Of a DNA stretch of 64,000 nucleotides, positions 1 through 34,900 are shown piece after piece (position 1 is the first letter of the stretch; each line of letters opens with the position of its first letter). Origin of the DNA: Escarpia spicata (taxonomy: Eukaryota; Annelida; Polychaeta; Sabellida; Siboglinidae); contig OZ023210.1 of assembly GCA_963995525.1 (NCBI GenBank), positions 2,477,512 to 2,541,511 of the forward strand, in the 5' to 3' direction. Below the pieces are notes generated by a model that was not told the DNA's origin, did no database searches, and worked only from the letters and a program-made list of their open reading frames with translations. A program made the position numbers and the translations under genes.

Positions 1-147
1 AATTATTTACTTTAGCTTGAATTAATGTTGAAGGTTACCTTTTAATTGTTATTTTGGATTGATATTATGGATGAGTGCAACGATCTCTGATTTCTTTTAA
101 CACATTGCTTCATCTTGATACTCTTGTCATGATTCAATAATAAACAA

Positions 148-182
148 ACACACGCACTCACGTATTCACACGCACACACGAA

Positions 183-213
<31 letters not shown>

Positions 214-232
214 GCACACACACACATATATA
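148..232 (+). repeat. CA/CACG-rich microsatellite
   Basis: An impure run of CACA, CACG and GCACG units ends in a short ATATAT tract. It opens frames on the minus strand rich in Cys and Val that are not genes. Confidence 0.9.
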
Positions 233-553
233 TGTGATCCTAAATCTCGTCCTATGCGATTCAACACTGACGACAGTCCAGAAGCTGTACATAAGCAAAC
301 ACTTGTTGGTAGCGGACTATGGCCGCCGCCTGTGTCAGGGCGACTACACGGACGTACACACAGAGACCGCCTCAGTAAAACAAGCGACAGACTTCGCAAA
401 GCAACAAGGAAAACTCTGTATATGGCCCGAGACAAGTCAACATAACCAAATAAAGCCTGTTTACACGAGCGATCAGCGCTTCAACTTAAACACAACATGT
501 TAAACACCTAACGTCAACAGTCACTTAGCCTAGGCTACGAATAAGGTAATACA

Positions 554-758
554 ATGCCACGGGGAATGTCATCTGTAAACGAAGCTGGTGTGTGTATTGA
601 CACCATAGATACCTGGTCAACTCTTATATGTCCGTCCGTTGGCGACATGAAAACACAGCAGATGGTCACAGATAGTGCTGACGCTTTGAAGAAGACCATT
701 TATTATCGACATCAGGACGTATTCGCACCATGTATAGAAGGCGACGTTTATTGTTCTA
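554..758 (+). CDS. Candidate upstream first exon of the WD40 gene
   Basis: An ATG at 554 opens 68 codons that run straight into a good splice donor (GTGAGT at 759), ending in phase 1. The residues look like ordinary protein (for example DTWSTLICPSVGD). The next accepted exon at 1,821 needs a phase-2 partner. The exons therefore join directly only if a weaker acceptor at 1,786 is used, which would add Cys-rich residues from a CTG/TGC-rich stretch, or if a small exon was missed. It may belong to this gene, to another transcript, or be chance. Confidence 0.3.
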
Positions 759-1002
759 GTGAGTACAATCTTGGCTAACTGTACGTATTATACATGTTAT
801 TATGTGTCATTCTCGGTGACCAAGACATCTGAAGTTTAACGATGCATTCAATAATATTTTCCGAAACTTTGCTAAGCGATAAACACCCATCCTCTATTCG
901 ATCTTTTTGCTCTTTACGTTTTAGATGTAGTTTTTTTTACTTACGAAAATATAAACATTTGTTTTTTCTCTGAGAAGCAGTTTTGTTCAATCTTGTTAAA
1001 TT

Positions 1003-1330
1003 GTGGAACTCTGTGACGTAAACGTTAGAGCGTCGGACTCTTAATCGAAAGATTCTTGGTTCGCCTCCTTCTGCTGCCCTTTCGAATCTTCGGTAAGTTT
1101 GTTCACTCCACGTTGTCTCGGTTCACTTGGCTGTATGAATGAGTACCTGGCTATAGACAGTGGGTATTGGTGTACGAATATTCTTCACGCAGTAATTGCA
1201 GCGTGGCAGAATGCTTCCCAGAAAAGTCGAGATGGTGTTTGATAGAACATGTTTACCACGGAGTAAAATGTAAAGCGCTTTGATCAGTCGTGAAGACTGG
1301 ATACTGCGCTATATAAGAACTTACCTTTTG
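1003..1330 (+). mobile_element. tRNA-Lys-derived SINE, copy A
   Basis: The head carries GAGCGTCGGACTCTTAATCG and then a TTGGTTCG box-B-like motif, the anticodon arm and T-arm of tRNA-Lys(CTT). A body follows with TGAATGAGTACCTGGCTATA, AGAATGCTTCCCAGA and AAAGCGCTTTGATC, and the tail is GCGCTATATAAGAACTTACC. The same order recurs at 4,295, 28,722 (minus) and 61,078, so this is a dispersed family. It lies upstream of exon 1 of the WD40 gene. Confidence 0.8.
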
Positions 1331-1820
1331 TTGGACACGACACGTTATAAATGAAGAATTTCCACAAAAAATAATAGGACAACAAATTCAATTACTGGAA
1401 GCCACCAATAAGAGATGGCTCCCTTATTCCAAATAAATAGAGAGAAGCATCAGTCAGACTGAGAACAACCGCCATTGAAGGAAACTTTCAAAGAATACAG
1501 AGTTAAAGGCAGCCAATTAATAGTACATCTTTATTGTAAACAAACGGCTTCACACACAGATCCCACAGTCGTTTGCAAATGACACAGTTGTGTAGAGAAC
1601 CGTGGTTGTCAACGGCCCCAGTCGTGGCACAACAAGACGACGACGCGGAACAATGGAAAATATGACCAAAGAGGTTGTTAACTTGATCCAATGTTTCTGT
1701 TCTTGTCCACTGCAACTGCCTATTGCCGTCTGTTATTGCCGCTGATTATATGGCCAATTGTAGTGTATTGCTACTGTTGCCCAAAGCTGCTGCAATCACC
1801 CGTTGCTGTTGTTGCTGCAG

Positions 1821-25186
<23,366 letters not shown>

Positions 25187-25368
25187 TTACCGCTGTGATT
25201 CAACTTATGACCGCAGTTCACGTCAATCCTGCTATAACTGTACATGTATTGTATACAGTGAGCGCGCCTCGGTGTTCCAATCTTAGAGATTATAGTAGCA
25301 TCAATTTCAGTTGTGTAGACGATGATGCTACATCGCATGATTCAATTCAATTCAATTCAATTATACCA

Positions 25369-25374
25369 ATAAAA
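25369..25374 (+). terminator. Candidate polyadenylation signal of the WD40 gene
   Basis: An AATAAA hexamer lies about 185 bases after the stop codon, just downstream of a short ATTCA pentamer repeat (25,339-25,362). This is the first canonical hexamer after the stop. Cleavage would fall around 25,390-25,400. No transcript data are available. Confidence 0.5.
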
Positions 25375-25750
25375 AGTTAGATGTTAGCGAAAAAGCCCGG
25401 TTATATCACCGGAAGACTAGTTTTGTCAAGGTACTGCGGCACAGATCGACGTATCAGAGAGCAACACCTGTACTCAGAATAAGATTATTGGAAAGTGGTA
25501 GTTCATTTCACATGCATTTAGGAAATGCGTTATAATATTATGTATACACCAAAATACGCAAATAGTATAATTCCATAAAACACACGACATTATTAAAAAA
25601 TTAGTGAATTAGATACATTAATTATGAAAAGAGTTAAGCCTATTTACATTGTAGTAAACGGTTGACCTCCCTTGGTGTGGACGTAGCGAGCAGATGAGGT
25701 TTGCAGATCACATGATCGTTTCTTATTGGCGGCAGGAGATGTTTGAAAAC

Positions 25751-25974
25751 ACATACACACGCATACACGCGCACGCCGCACCCACACACATACATGCTTA
25801 CACACACACACACACACATGCACGTATACACACGCACGGACGCACACACACACACACAAACTGCTTGCCACCCAGGTAGATTCTATCAAAGACACACGCA
25901 CGCACGCACGCACACACACTCACGCTCTCATACACACAGACGCGCACGCACGTTCGCTCACACACACACACACT
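25751..25974 (+). repeat. Compound CA/CG microsatellite split by a duplicated splice-donor fragment
   Basis: Two CA-rich tracts (25,751-25,857 and 25,890-25,974) flank a short sequence matching the end of exon 21 and its donor. All frames in the CA tracts are artefacts. Confidence 0.9.
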
Positions 25975-26330
25975 GCTGAAAGGGTGCCTTAACTCCTTAC
26001 TTGGTACAATAACAAATACTATAAATGCATAGTTGTGTTCAGATATTTTTCCAGATGATTTTAAATATGCGCATGTAAATACTCTTCACAAGAATACATC
26101 TTTGCCTAAATATAACTTCAAGAACTATAGACCGGTTTCTAGTCTTAGCTTCTTTTCCACGATACTTGAAAATGTTGTGGCAAGACGTCTTGGATCTCAT
26201 GTTAGATCAAAGTGCTTATCTAATGAATTACAAATTGCTTACAAACAGCTTCATTTTACAGAGACCGCTCTCTTAAAAATACATAATGATGTAACTGTAA
26301 ATAAGGATACAGGTAAATAAAAAGCCACTG
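25856..26330 (+). repeat. Duplicated copy of the exon 21 end, its donor, a microsatellite and a LINE fragment
   Basis: ACAAACTGCTTGCCACCCAG followed by GTAGATTCTATCAAAGA repeats 21,537-21,570, which is the last 20 bases of exon 21 plus its donor. After a CA tract it continues with TGCTGAAAGGGTGCCTTAAC and the same LINE frame (ENVVARRLGSHVRSKCLSN). This parallels about 450 bases of intron 21. The copy sits about 670 bases beyond the gene's stop codon. It keeps a longer open LINE frame (26,033-26,320) than the intron copy. Confidence 0.85.
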
Positions 26331-26344
26331 CACTTACACCCATA

Positions 26345-26435
26345 CTCATTTACACACGCACGCACGAATACACACTCGTACGCACGCACAAATACACACA
26401 CACACGCACACACACACCACACACACACACACACC
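26345..26435 (+). repeat. CA-rich microsatellite
   Basis: ACGCACG, ATACACA and CACA units immediately follow the duplicated LINE fragment. Confidence 0.9.
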
Positions 26436-26904
26436 CTGCATTTCTTGCTTTAGCATATCTGCCGACGATTCCCTTTCAGTTCCGTGTATCGTAGTACGCG
26501 TACCCTACGTAGGCACAGTACGAATCGCAACTGCACGGACTAGATGTCATTAATTACGACTATCTTTCGTATTCACTGACCCGTCTCCTGGTGAGTATGC
26601 TTGGATAGAGAATCGATCAATGTACAAGACAGTTTTATGACACATTGAGCTGCAACTCAAATGTTGACGATAGCTCAGTAACCAATAAGAAATACGGTTG
26701 AGTACGTTTTTGATCAAACAATGATGTTGCATTTTAATATTTCAAATCCACTAAGTAATTAAGCGTATCTAAAAAAAACATCAAAACATAATGAAGACCA
26801 ACAAAACACTGTGACCCGATGAGACAAGATTCCTCCGCTGCCACGAATTGCCTGACTGAAACCTGTTTGGAGATCAACAATATAAAAATTATACTAGAAG
26901 AACA
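26436..26904. other. Intergenic stretch without recognised content
   Basis: AT-rich; no coding, repeat or RNA signal recognised. Confidence 0.5.
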
Positions 26905-27360
26905 AAGATGAGACTGTACCAATGCTGTGTCCTCTCAACTCTTCTATATGGCTCAGAACGCCGGCGTATGGCTGAACTTGACCTCAAACACCTTTCTACC
27001 TTCCGTACATATGCCTTCGAAATATAATGAGAATATTCTGGCCACAAAATATCTCCAACAAGCAACTGCTCAGAATTACCAAACAAAACAATATGAAAAA
27101 CATACTTGCCACACGAAGATGGAGATGGATCGGCCATATCTTGAGAAAGAAAGACGACGGCATCTTTCAAAATAGCACTTAGATGGACATCTGAACAAAA
27201 AAGAAAACGTGGACGACCAAAACAAACATGGAGGAAGACTGTAGAAAAGGAACTCAAAGAACTACACCTATAAGCCAGGCCGTAAAGATATCTGCACAAA
27301 GGAAGAGGTGGAGGACCCTTGTTTCTGCTGTATGTGCCAATGGGCACGAAGAGAATTAAG
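26905..27360 (+). mobile_element. LINE 3' coding relic
   Basis: Shifted frames read RLYQCCVLSTLLYGSE, AELDLKHLSTF, a W-R-W-I-G-H-I-L-R-K-like block near 27,125, KRGRPKQTWRKTVEKELKEL near 27,200, and RWRTLVSAVCANGHEEN at the end. These are the classic C-terminal blocks of a non-LTR ORF2. Several frameshifts show decay. Confidence 0.7.
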
Positions 27361-27379
27361 TAAGTCACAGGTCAGTGCC

Positions 27380-27600
27380 TTATAGCCGAAGTACCGTGTC
27401 TTGGTGCATTTGGCTGTAGTGCTAGCCACGAAGTAGAGGGGTTTGAAGTCTTCGATCTTATCCAACACACATTCTTACCGGGTAGGACAATTATTGTTTT
27501 CAAGGTGGTTGTAGGCCATGAACTTAGTCTTTCCAACACTAATCTTCAAGCCAATAATCACACACGAAGCTTCCACATCCGTGTGAAGTTGTCATGCTAG
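27380..27600 (-). mobile_element. Second LINE relic, opposite orientation
   Basis: The minus strand reads GLKISVGKTKFMAYNHLENN, matching the G-L-x-I-N-x-x-K-T-K-x-M motif downstream of the RT core, then DFKPLYFVASTTAKCTKTR. It abuts the end of the preceding + strand relic. Confidence 0.55.
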
Positions 27601-27944
27601 CTGTGTGATTTAGCACAACAGAAGAACGACAACGCCTGGACATTTGATCGAACTCCCCAACCGTAATCCTCCCTGCGCGGAATACGTTCTGGTTGGCTCT
27701 TTGGTGGCGGCCAACTTCAGCACGTATTCTGTTCGGTGTCATCTTGTTGACATATTCTATACAACCACAGAGCTCAGGCTGTTCGTTACAGTAGTAAAAC
27801 TTACGACGCAACTTCCTGTTGATTTGTTAACACAAAACAAGACACTTGCTCACGTGTAAAATGGGTACCATTTTGAGAATATTTACATGTTGCTTTGGTT
27901 GTATCAAGATATTCGTGAACTAAGAGTTGAAGAGATGATGGTAG

Positions 27945-27986
27945 ACACACGCACACACGCACACACGCACACACGCACACACGGAC
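27945..27986 (+). repeat. Short ACACACGC microsatellite
   Basis: Five or so ACACACGC-type units. The following 28,080-28,200 region has a duplicated 22-base CCAACTGCACCCATATGAGG unit and nothing else recognised. Confidence 0.85.
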
Positions 27987-28309
27987 ACAAGAAACATCTA
28001 TATATATATAAACAAGATCAAGATAAGTATGATTTGTTTGGGAGGGTGAGTTTTTTTATCTGTGATTGCAAACTAACAAAAACTCCAACTGCGCCCCTTG
28101 ATACTTCCAACTGCACCCATATGAGGCACCAACTGCACCCATATGAGGCACCAACAAACTCGCAATTACATCCTATGACACCCCGAGCGCGGAAAATGTC
28201 CCTTGAACTGAACCTTTTTGCGTTAGCGGGGGTGCGTACATTTCACCCTCCGTGGACCTGCAAGATGTAGTCAAAGTGTGAACAATTGTGGGAATACAAT
28301 AGTAGACAA

Positions 28310-28610
28310 CCGAATAATTACGGAGTTGAAGGAGGAGGTTTATGTGAACGAGAGTTTCAAAAGAAAACTGGCGAGGAGTCGACTAAAGTCAGCTGAGCAT
28401 GTGGACAGAAGGAAACGGAACAGCCAATGAAGAGAGCGGATGTTCTAAGACAGGAGAGTAGAACAAGAAACGGAACATTGTGATGAGAGGAAGGGATTTG
28501 GTCGAATTTGGACGGGAGCGGATACTGAGAGCGAGAGATACGGTAGTGTAAGTAGGTGGTATGTGGAGAGTCGAGACGACATTGAAACATGATCTTCAAT
28601 GGGTGGAGTA
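28310..28610 (+). mobile_element. Probable LINE C-terminal relic
   Basis: Frames read ELKEEVYVNESFKRKLARSR then LKSAEHVDRR, resembling the S-R-L-K-W-A-G-H-V-E-R block of non-LTR ORF2 C-termini, with degraded Arg/Glu-rich sequence after it. The resemblance is partial. Confidence 0.4.
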
Positions 28611-28721
28611 GGGTAACAACGCATGCACTTCAGTAGGACGAGAAGAGCACCAAGAATTGAAGGAGGCTCCGTGTCTGGGTAGATGTGCATCTACATGCCC
28701 GTACACTAATTTGCAATTCGT

Positions 28722-29070
28722 AATAGGTAAATTCGTATAATATTATAGCGCGGTATTCAGTCCGTGTGATTGTTCAGAGCGCTTTGCACTCCACTCCCTG
28801 GCAGACGTATCCAACCAACCATAATATTTTGACATATCTGGGAAACATTCAGCCAAGTTGCAATTACAACGCGAAAACTATCCTTTCACATATATTCAAC
28901 ATTGTCTATAGCCAGGATTCATAGCTGAGTGAGTTGAAGCAATACGGAATAAAGAATAAAGGAATCAAGATACTTACCCAAGGTTCAAAACAATATCGAG
29001 AGGACGTAAACTTGGAATCTCTCGATTGAGAGTCCGATGTTCTAACTACTACGCTAACGCGCTCCCACTG
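28722..29070 (-). mobile_element. tRNA-Lys-derived SINE, copy D (minus strand)
   Basis: The complement reads GTTAGAACATCGGACTCTCA and ATCGAGAGATTCC (tRNA-like head), then TGGCTGAATGTTTCCCAGA, CAAAGCGCTCTGAAC and a tail with GCGCTATAATATTATACGAA. It is the longest copy and keeps the 5' head. Confidence 0.75.
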
Positions 29071-31980
29071 ACTTGCATGTTTTGCGGTACTTCATCCTGG
29101 CTATGCACACTATGACGCATGACTCTAATACACGCATCGGTCGGCTCAGTGGCATGGCAAATGTCAACACAGTGACGGGTTGGCAATTTACCAACGTACG
29201 CAGTAGTTGGTAGTTCACACAAACAGAGATAGACCAATTCAAACACTGCATAGCCTTTAGGGCAACACCTGATCATGTGCCTCAGAGAATCGGACCTTGT
29301 GACGTGCAAAGACGTAGAAAGGGTGATTCTACAAAGATTTGCGTCTACCCACTATTTACTTGAAGTCCGAAACCATCGTACATGAGAAACTCTTTAGATT
29401 TGCATCCTGATCCTGATCCTGCTTTCTGGATCGATGCCAGCAGGTGAAACCATTTATTGAGAGGAATCCATTTCTGAAATCGACGAAATCATCAAGTTTC
29501 TTCTCAAGTCTAGCGAATAAAGATGACCTAGACATTTCCCATAAAGGAAATGACGGCCATTTTCAAAATGGCCTCAATCCATTCTTAAAGAAGAAAGGCT
29601 TTATGGACCTATGAGTAACACGAGGTCATAACTATCATCCATTTGTAATAAATACAATCAATACTATTGTAGTTTGCTAGAATAGCCTTGGCGCGACTGT
29701 GATGAAAAGCAAGACGTCACAAATCCCTACTCTTCCAGTTCACGTGGTCGTCGAATTGGGAACACTAGTTTGCATCGCTGTTACGTCCGCGTGGTGCGCA
29801 GTATGTTGTTTTCTACACGTCACAACAGGATCAAGGTCAAAGAAGTTGGAGCGCTTATTGGTCAACCATCGGCGGCGTGTCTCAATGTGTTAGCCGTCGG
29901 GAACTGTGAGATATCACAAGACTCCCACTTTGAAAATAAATTCTGAGTAAACCACCCGGGTGATTTTGTTGACTGTATTTACAAATTGTTAGTTTGCATT
30001 AACCTGTTTGCATGCATAGGCCCAAACAACTGCGTGTTTCACCTTAGCTCCGTCGCATGGGTGTGTTGAGAAAGCATGCTCGCGCGCAAACACATACACA
30101 CGCGCACGCCTAATACAACTGATGTGACCTATTGCAAATAACTATGGAACCATCTTAGTCGATGAATCATCGTACTACAGAGAATCTGTATGCTCTACTA
30201 TTTCACACAGATCATCGCTCAAATTGCAGGATGGTGGATCAAAACTAGAACTGTGGACTTTTCTTGAGCTGATATTCATCCCCTCTCCCTCTGCTGCTGC
30301 TTTCTGTTGTAGTCTAATACATACAGGGTTGTGACGAATGAGCGCGTCAAGTTCGTGTCTTGTGGGCGGTTTTCATGAACGGGTCTGTTGCTCCGGGTGT
30401 TGCAACGCCAAGTTGAACCAATGCACATGACCAAACCCGTCCTTCCGATTATCTCCCAGTGTTTTGGGGGAATGCTGCCATTTCAATAGTTAGGCCGCCG
30501 GACATCACAATATATATTAATATTCACAATGGCTTGATGGCCAGCTCCATCGGATTTGCTTTTCACTTGTGCACACAGGCACAACGATGTCCGCAGAACG
30601 GCCCGTGTGAGACTGTAGGGGAAGGTGGACCCATGAGCCATTTTACACGTTTTCAGCGATTTTATTGTAGTTTTTAACTTTAAAATTGCACTATATGTAA
30701 ATATGCATGTCCTCTAAGATGGTCGTGAAACCTGTGCAAATTATATATTATATATATATATATATATATATGCAAATTAGTGGAAGCTTGTGAGGTGGTT
30801 CAAGGTGTGGTCCCTTGAGACACTACGTGGGGTCCCTTGAGCCACTACGTGGGGTCCCTTGAGCCATAACAACAGTTTTACATTTAAAATAGATAAGCGA
30901 GTTTAACATGTGATTTTATTACAATAAACATCTGGTATATGTGCTCGAATTATTCATCATTACTGAAATTAAGATATAATATTCAGGCTTTACAACACCA
31001 GCATGTCGTGCGTTAGGCCTACTACTCTTCCCGAGGAAATATGCTCGACGAACATTTGCGCAAATGTCAGTTACATAAAACAAAGTTATATTGTACCTTA
31101 CCCCACAGTCTATTTACTGTTGATTATAACTTATATAATTATGCATGATGTCGGCGCGTTCCGTGTTTACAGGAACCTTTTAATTAATGTTGTTCTCTTT
31201 TATCGCTCATTAACCTGTCTGGAAGTAATTACAACTTAACTAACGATTCTTACACAATAGATGCCCTAAGCAACTGGCTTTTCACGCATATACTCCTCTT
31301 CTTGGTGATAATATAGCTCAATTAATAATAATTATGTAAAACTAAGTGATAAGTTACCAATCGATCAACAACTTATTCATTGTTTGGGCCCATTTCACAT
31401 TTCTCCACACTTGATATTGTAGCATTCCGATTTTACAGGAAACTGGTATATTTATGATATTCTAACCTTAACGGATCATAATATACAATTTTTCAAACAC
31501 TACTGGTCAGCATGCCCTATTGGACGCAAACATATGTGCGGGTTGCACCAGTCAATTTTGCCAATCATGAACCGGCTCATCGAACCCCGCACTATATGGC
31601 TCATGGGTGCCTGATCATAAATTTACATGAAAAACGAGTTTTATCGAAAATTAGTATAAAATAAAAAAATAGTATAAAATTATGTCAAAAATGATTTCAC
31701 GTATTGACAGAACATGTATCCCTTATTGCCAATATGCCATTACCAACAACGTTGCATTAATTGCGGTAGTGGTTCCGGACACCCCCCCTTTTTGAGTACC
31801 AAAAATCCAATGCAATCGTATGTCAGCAGGGGACAAAGGTATTGCCAAAAACAAAACAATGTAAAACTTATCGCTTACTACGTACGAATTCTTTTGTAGC
31901 AGTCCGACGTTTTCAGACTCTTATCAAGCGATATATACATGGCGTCCAGGGGATCCTCAAAACTATTTTTTAGCATTACT
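29071..31980. other. Intergenic stretch, no gene recognised
   Basis: No frame here looks like a conserved protein. It holds a TA run (30,742-30,771) and a triple 22-base repeat of GGTCCCTTGAGCCACTACGT (30,812-30,866). The rest is AT-rich with small chance ORFs. Confidence 0.6.
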
Positions 31981-32002
31981 GGTGATGTGGTTCATAAATT
32001 CA

Positions 32003-32155
32003 CTGCACACACGCACACACGCACACTCGCACACACGCACACACGCACACACGCACACACGCACACACGCACACACGCACACACGCACACACGCACACAC
32101 GCACACACGCACACACGCACACACGCACACACGCACACACGCACACACGCACACC
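32003..32155 (+). repeat. (ACACACGC)n microsatellite, about 18 copies
   Basis: A very regular eight-base unit. It is open on both strands (Thr-His-Ala-Arg or Cys-Val-Arg repeats), so frames crossing it are not evidence of genes. Confidence 0.95.
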
Positions 32156-32159
32156 TCAT

Positions 32160-33010
32160 GTTTGATCATGTCTCCCGCAAAAGGATGAACACGTTATGCC
32201 TGGGAGTGTTTGGCTCTCAAAGACGCGCAGGTCGTTTGATGAAAATCGTCTCTTACGAGATGTACGAATTATTGTGTGAATGTTTGGAAGCCCTACTGAA
32301 TCCGTCTGAATATCGTGACATATGCGAGGAGGTTTCATGGACTGGCAGTTGGGACCAGGAGACTAGGACGAAGGCGCACCAGTCTCACGTCGTCACACAC
32401 CATCATGGCATCATTCGTCATCACCAACACTTTATGGAGAATGTCAGGCCCATGAATTCCAAGCCCCAAAAGAGGGACTTGGATATATACCTAGTATACA
32501 ATATGATCGATCAAACCAAGGAAGGCATTATGACGATGAGACAGGCGACAAAAGAATAGTACAGTTCGATAAAGATGCGTTTACCCACACTTCTTGGTAC
32601 ACCCATCTCAGCACCAAAAACACCCCAGTCGTCCCGGCTGATGTAGAGAGCCAACGCCTCCAGCACATCCCAACGGGAGCACTACCTGCGTAATTTGGCA
32701 GTTCTGTTCTGTGACTACCTGCCTGCCGAATTCCACAATCGATTTAACCCAGAAAATAGGAAAGGTATAGATATTCTTGCTCTACGTACTCCCCGGGACC
32801 GTAACGCCAAACGTCTCTTCACTGCAAGCAGCTAGAGGTGAAGGAACGGCAGCGCTGTTAGAGACCACGGAACCCACAAAGTCATCGTCCTCACCTAACT
32901 TGGCGGAATGTATCCAGCTCGCAGACGAAGATATCTCCACGACTCCCGAGCATCCGCATCCTGTTGAGGATCGGTCGCACTCTTCCTGTTGGAAGTTGTG
33001 AGGCACAACG
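32160..33010 (+). pseudogene. Unrecognised broken coding-like region
   Basis: Downstream of the microsatellite an open frame runs to 32,559 with a plausible protein composition (for example YEMYELLCECLEALLNPSE). After its stop a second frame reads DKDAFTHTSWYTHLSTKNTP and SQRLQHIPTGALPA, and around 32,780-33,000 there are two overlapping open frames. It may be a decayed mobile element or host pseudogene; I recognise no domain. No splice structure was found that would join the pieces. Confidence 0.3.
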
Positions 33011-34896
33011 TTCATTCTCCTGCTTGCGACGGGTTAAAACCTACTTACGCAACAGGACGGGGGGGGTCGGCTTTCTGGGCTCACCCTGATGAACTTGAAC
33101 CACAGCATTGATATTGATCTGGAAACAGTTTGTCAAATGTTCTAATGGGGAGGGGGTAATGTGTTATGGCTGGACTCCCGTAGGCATGGAATGTTAATGT
33201 ATAACAACCTTTATAAATGTATTCTCAAATGTCTTAGCAATAAAAAACTGATGTTGCCATCTGTTATTTTTACCTGCCATGTGACTCAAATCAGGTGTGC
33301 AAATCTGATCATGTCCATCATGTTCCGGGTGGCAGGTAGTCAACAGGCATTGGCGATGCTTAAACTGGAAAATCAGCGACTAGTGGAGCTTGAGTAATGA
33401 TTAACGTTTCTGCTCATCACTAAAAGATCTTAAAACACAGCTGATGTATACAGAGTTTCTAGTATCTAGTTATTGCCAGCACCCAGCAACAGTCTATTAA
33501 TCGGATCCAGGGGGGGGCTTGGACGTAGAACTTTGGAATTTGGCGTACCCGTAAACCTTTTTGAATGGGCCCACATGACCGTGTCCTCTAGACCCTTGGA
33601 AATGTGCCCCGTTCAGGTTACAATAAGGTGAAGTTACGCCAACTCGGCGGCGAACATTTTTCAACGGCGGCGCGGCAGCGACAAATTGTTTACACCAACC
33701 ATTTGGTTCGGCCGCCAGTGGACGTTTTTTGCCCCTCTAGAATACCCTCTCTGGACACGCCCCTGTTAATTAACTATATTCTTTATATAGTGTGTTTAGA
33801 ATGTTACGGTCGTTTGAAGTCATTCAACTATAGTAATTTTTTTCTGAATGTTATCGTCAAATCGGTTTCAATGGTATTTAACGTCCCAAATTGAGACGGG
33901 ATCGACATACACGTGATCTCCGAGTCACACGGGTTACACAGTCCTCAATGTTGAGAGCCAGGTTTAAATACCAAATGCACCATGCCCGGTCTGGGTCTTG
34001 AATTCAAAACGTTGGCATGAAAGGCGGATGTGAAAATCACTACATTTACATTTTGGGTTTTGTGATTATCTGGAGAAACTATTAAACACAGTTTTCTTAG
34101 CAAACGATGCGTTGAATAACGTAGACATTGCGTGTAGCACGTGCAACCGGCAGGGTTACTGACGAATTAGTTAATTATTTACTTTTATTATTCAAAAACT
34201 CCAAGTACTCTTTTGGTTCTCATTACTTTTAATGTGTTAAGTCTGTAGACGCTGCCTGGGAAAGCCATCAGGTTCTCTTCCCAGGCGGTGTCATTTTCCC
34301 AAGCAGTCACCTAGCCATGGTCATACCCTGGTCAATAAGCCAGGATTAATTAAGAGACGCCATCACAGAGTTTCCGAGAGAAGCTGGACAGACATAGCGC
34401 TCCTGTGTTTTTCCACGAGGTTTTGTGTTTTAACAGAGAGAAAAACACAAATGAAAATGTAAGGTGGGTGGATTGCACCAGGATATAACTGACAGCAGAT
34501 TTATGTAATTATCTCCCAATACTTGCTATTAATGTTACTTTTAAGTTCCCCGTTGGAAGGTCAGTTAATTGGTCTGTGTTGACAGTGTGGGCGGAATTCC
34601 CCCAGCACTTACAGCTGTTGTGTATTATGGCATACACAGGTTAAATTCCACTGTTTGGGATAAGGAAGCACTATCTACACAATTGCATGGTTCCTAATCT
34701 AGTAATTAGCGTGAGTCTGTATTACTCAATAGGAGATCATTGTGTTGATATGTTCCCTGCTGAGATGTTGGCCCAGTAGGCTGTGTGATGTGTCTGCAGG
34801 CTGTTGGGTATCGCTATTCCCCAGGGAGTAGGGACAGCATGTTGACTGCCAGTGGGTAGACTGACTGCCCATTGAGTTTAGCAGGGTAGTTTCTAC
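33011..34896. other. Intergenic stretch flanking the inverted-repeat transposon
   Basis: No gene recognised. The segment 34,220-34,896 and the sequence resuming at 36,722 were contiguous before the transposon inserted, and may themselves belong to an older repeat (an AATAAA lies at 37,780), but no terminal repeats could be shown. Confidence 0.5.
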
Positions 34897-34900
34897 TGAA

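Noticed and set aside
1003..1080. Possible tRNA-Lys gene
   Set aside because: Only the anticodon and T-arm regions resemble tRNA; there is no acceptor stem and the sequence continues into a repeated SINE body.
26889..27368. Minus-strand 159-codon frame
   Set aside because: It is antisense to the clear + strand LINE C-terminal motifs and has no recognisable protein similarity.
31963..32188. Cys-Val-Arg and Thr-His-Ala repeat proteins on both strands
   Set aside because: Pure translation of the ACACACGC microsatellite.
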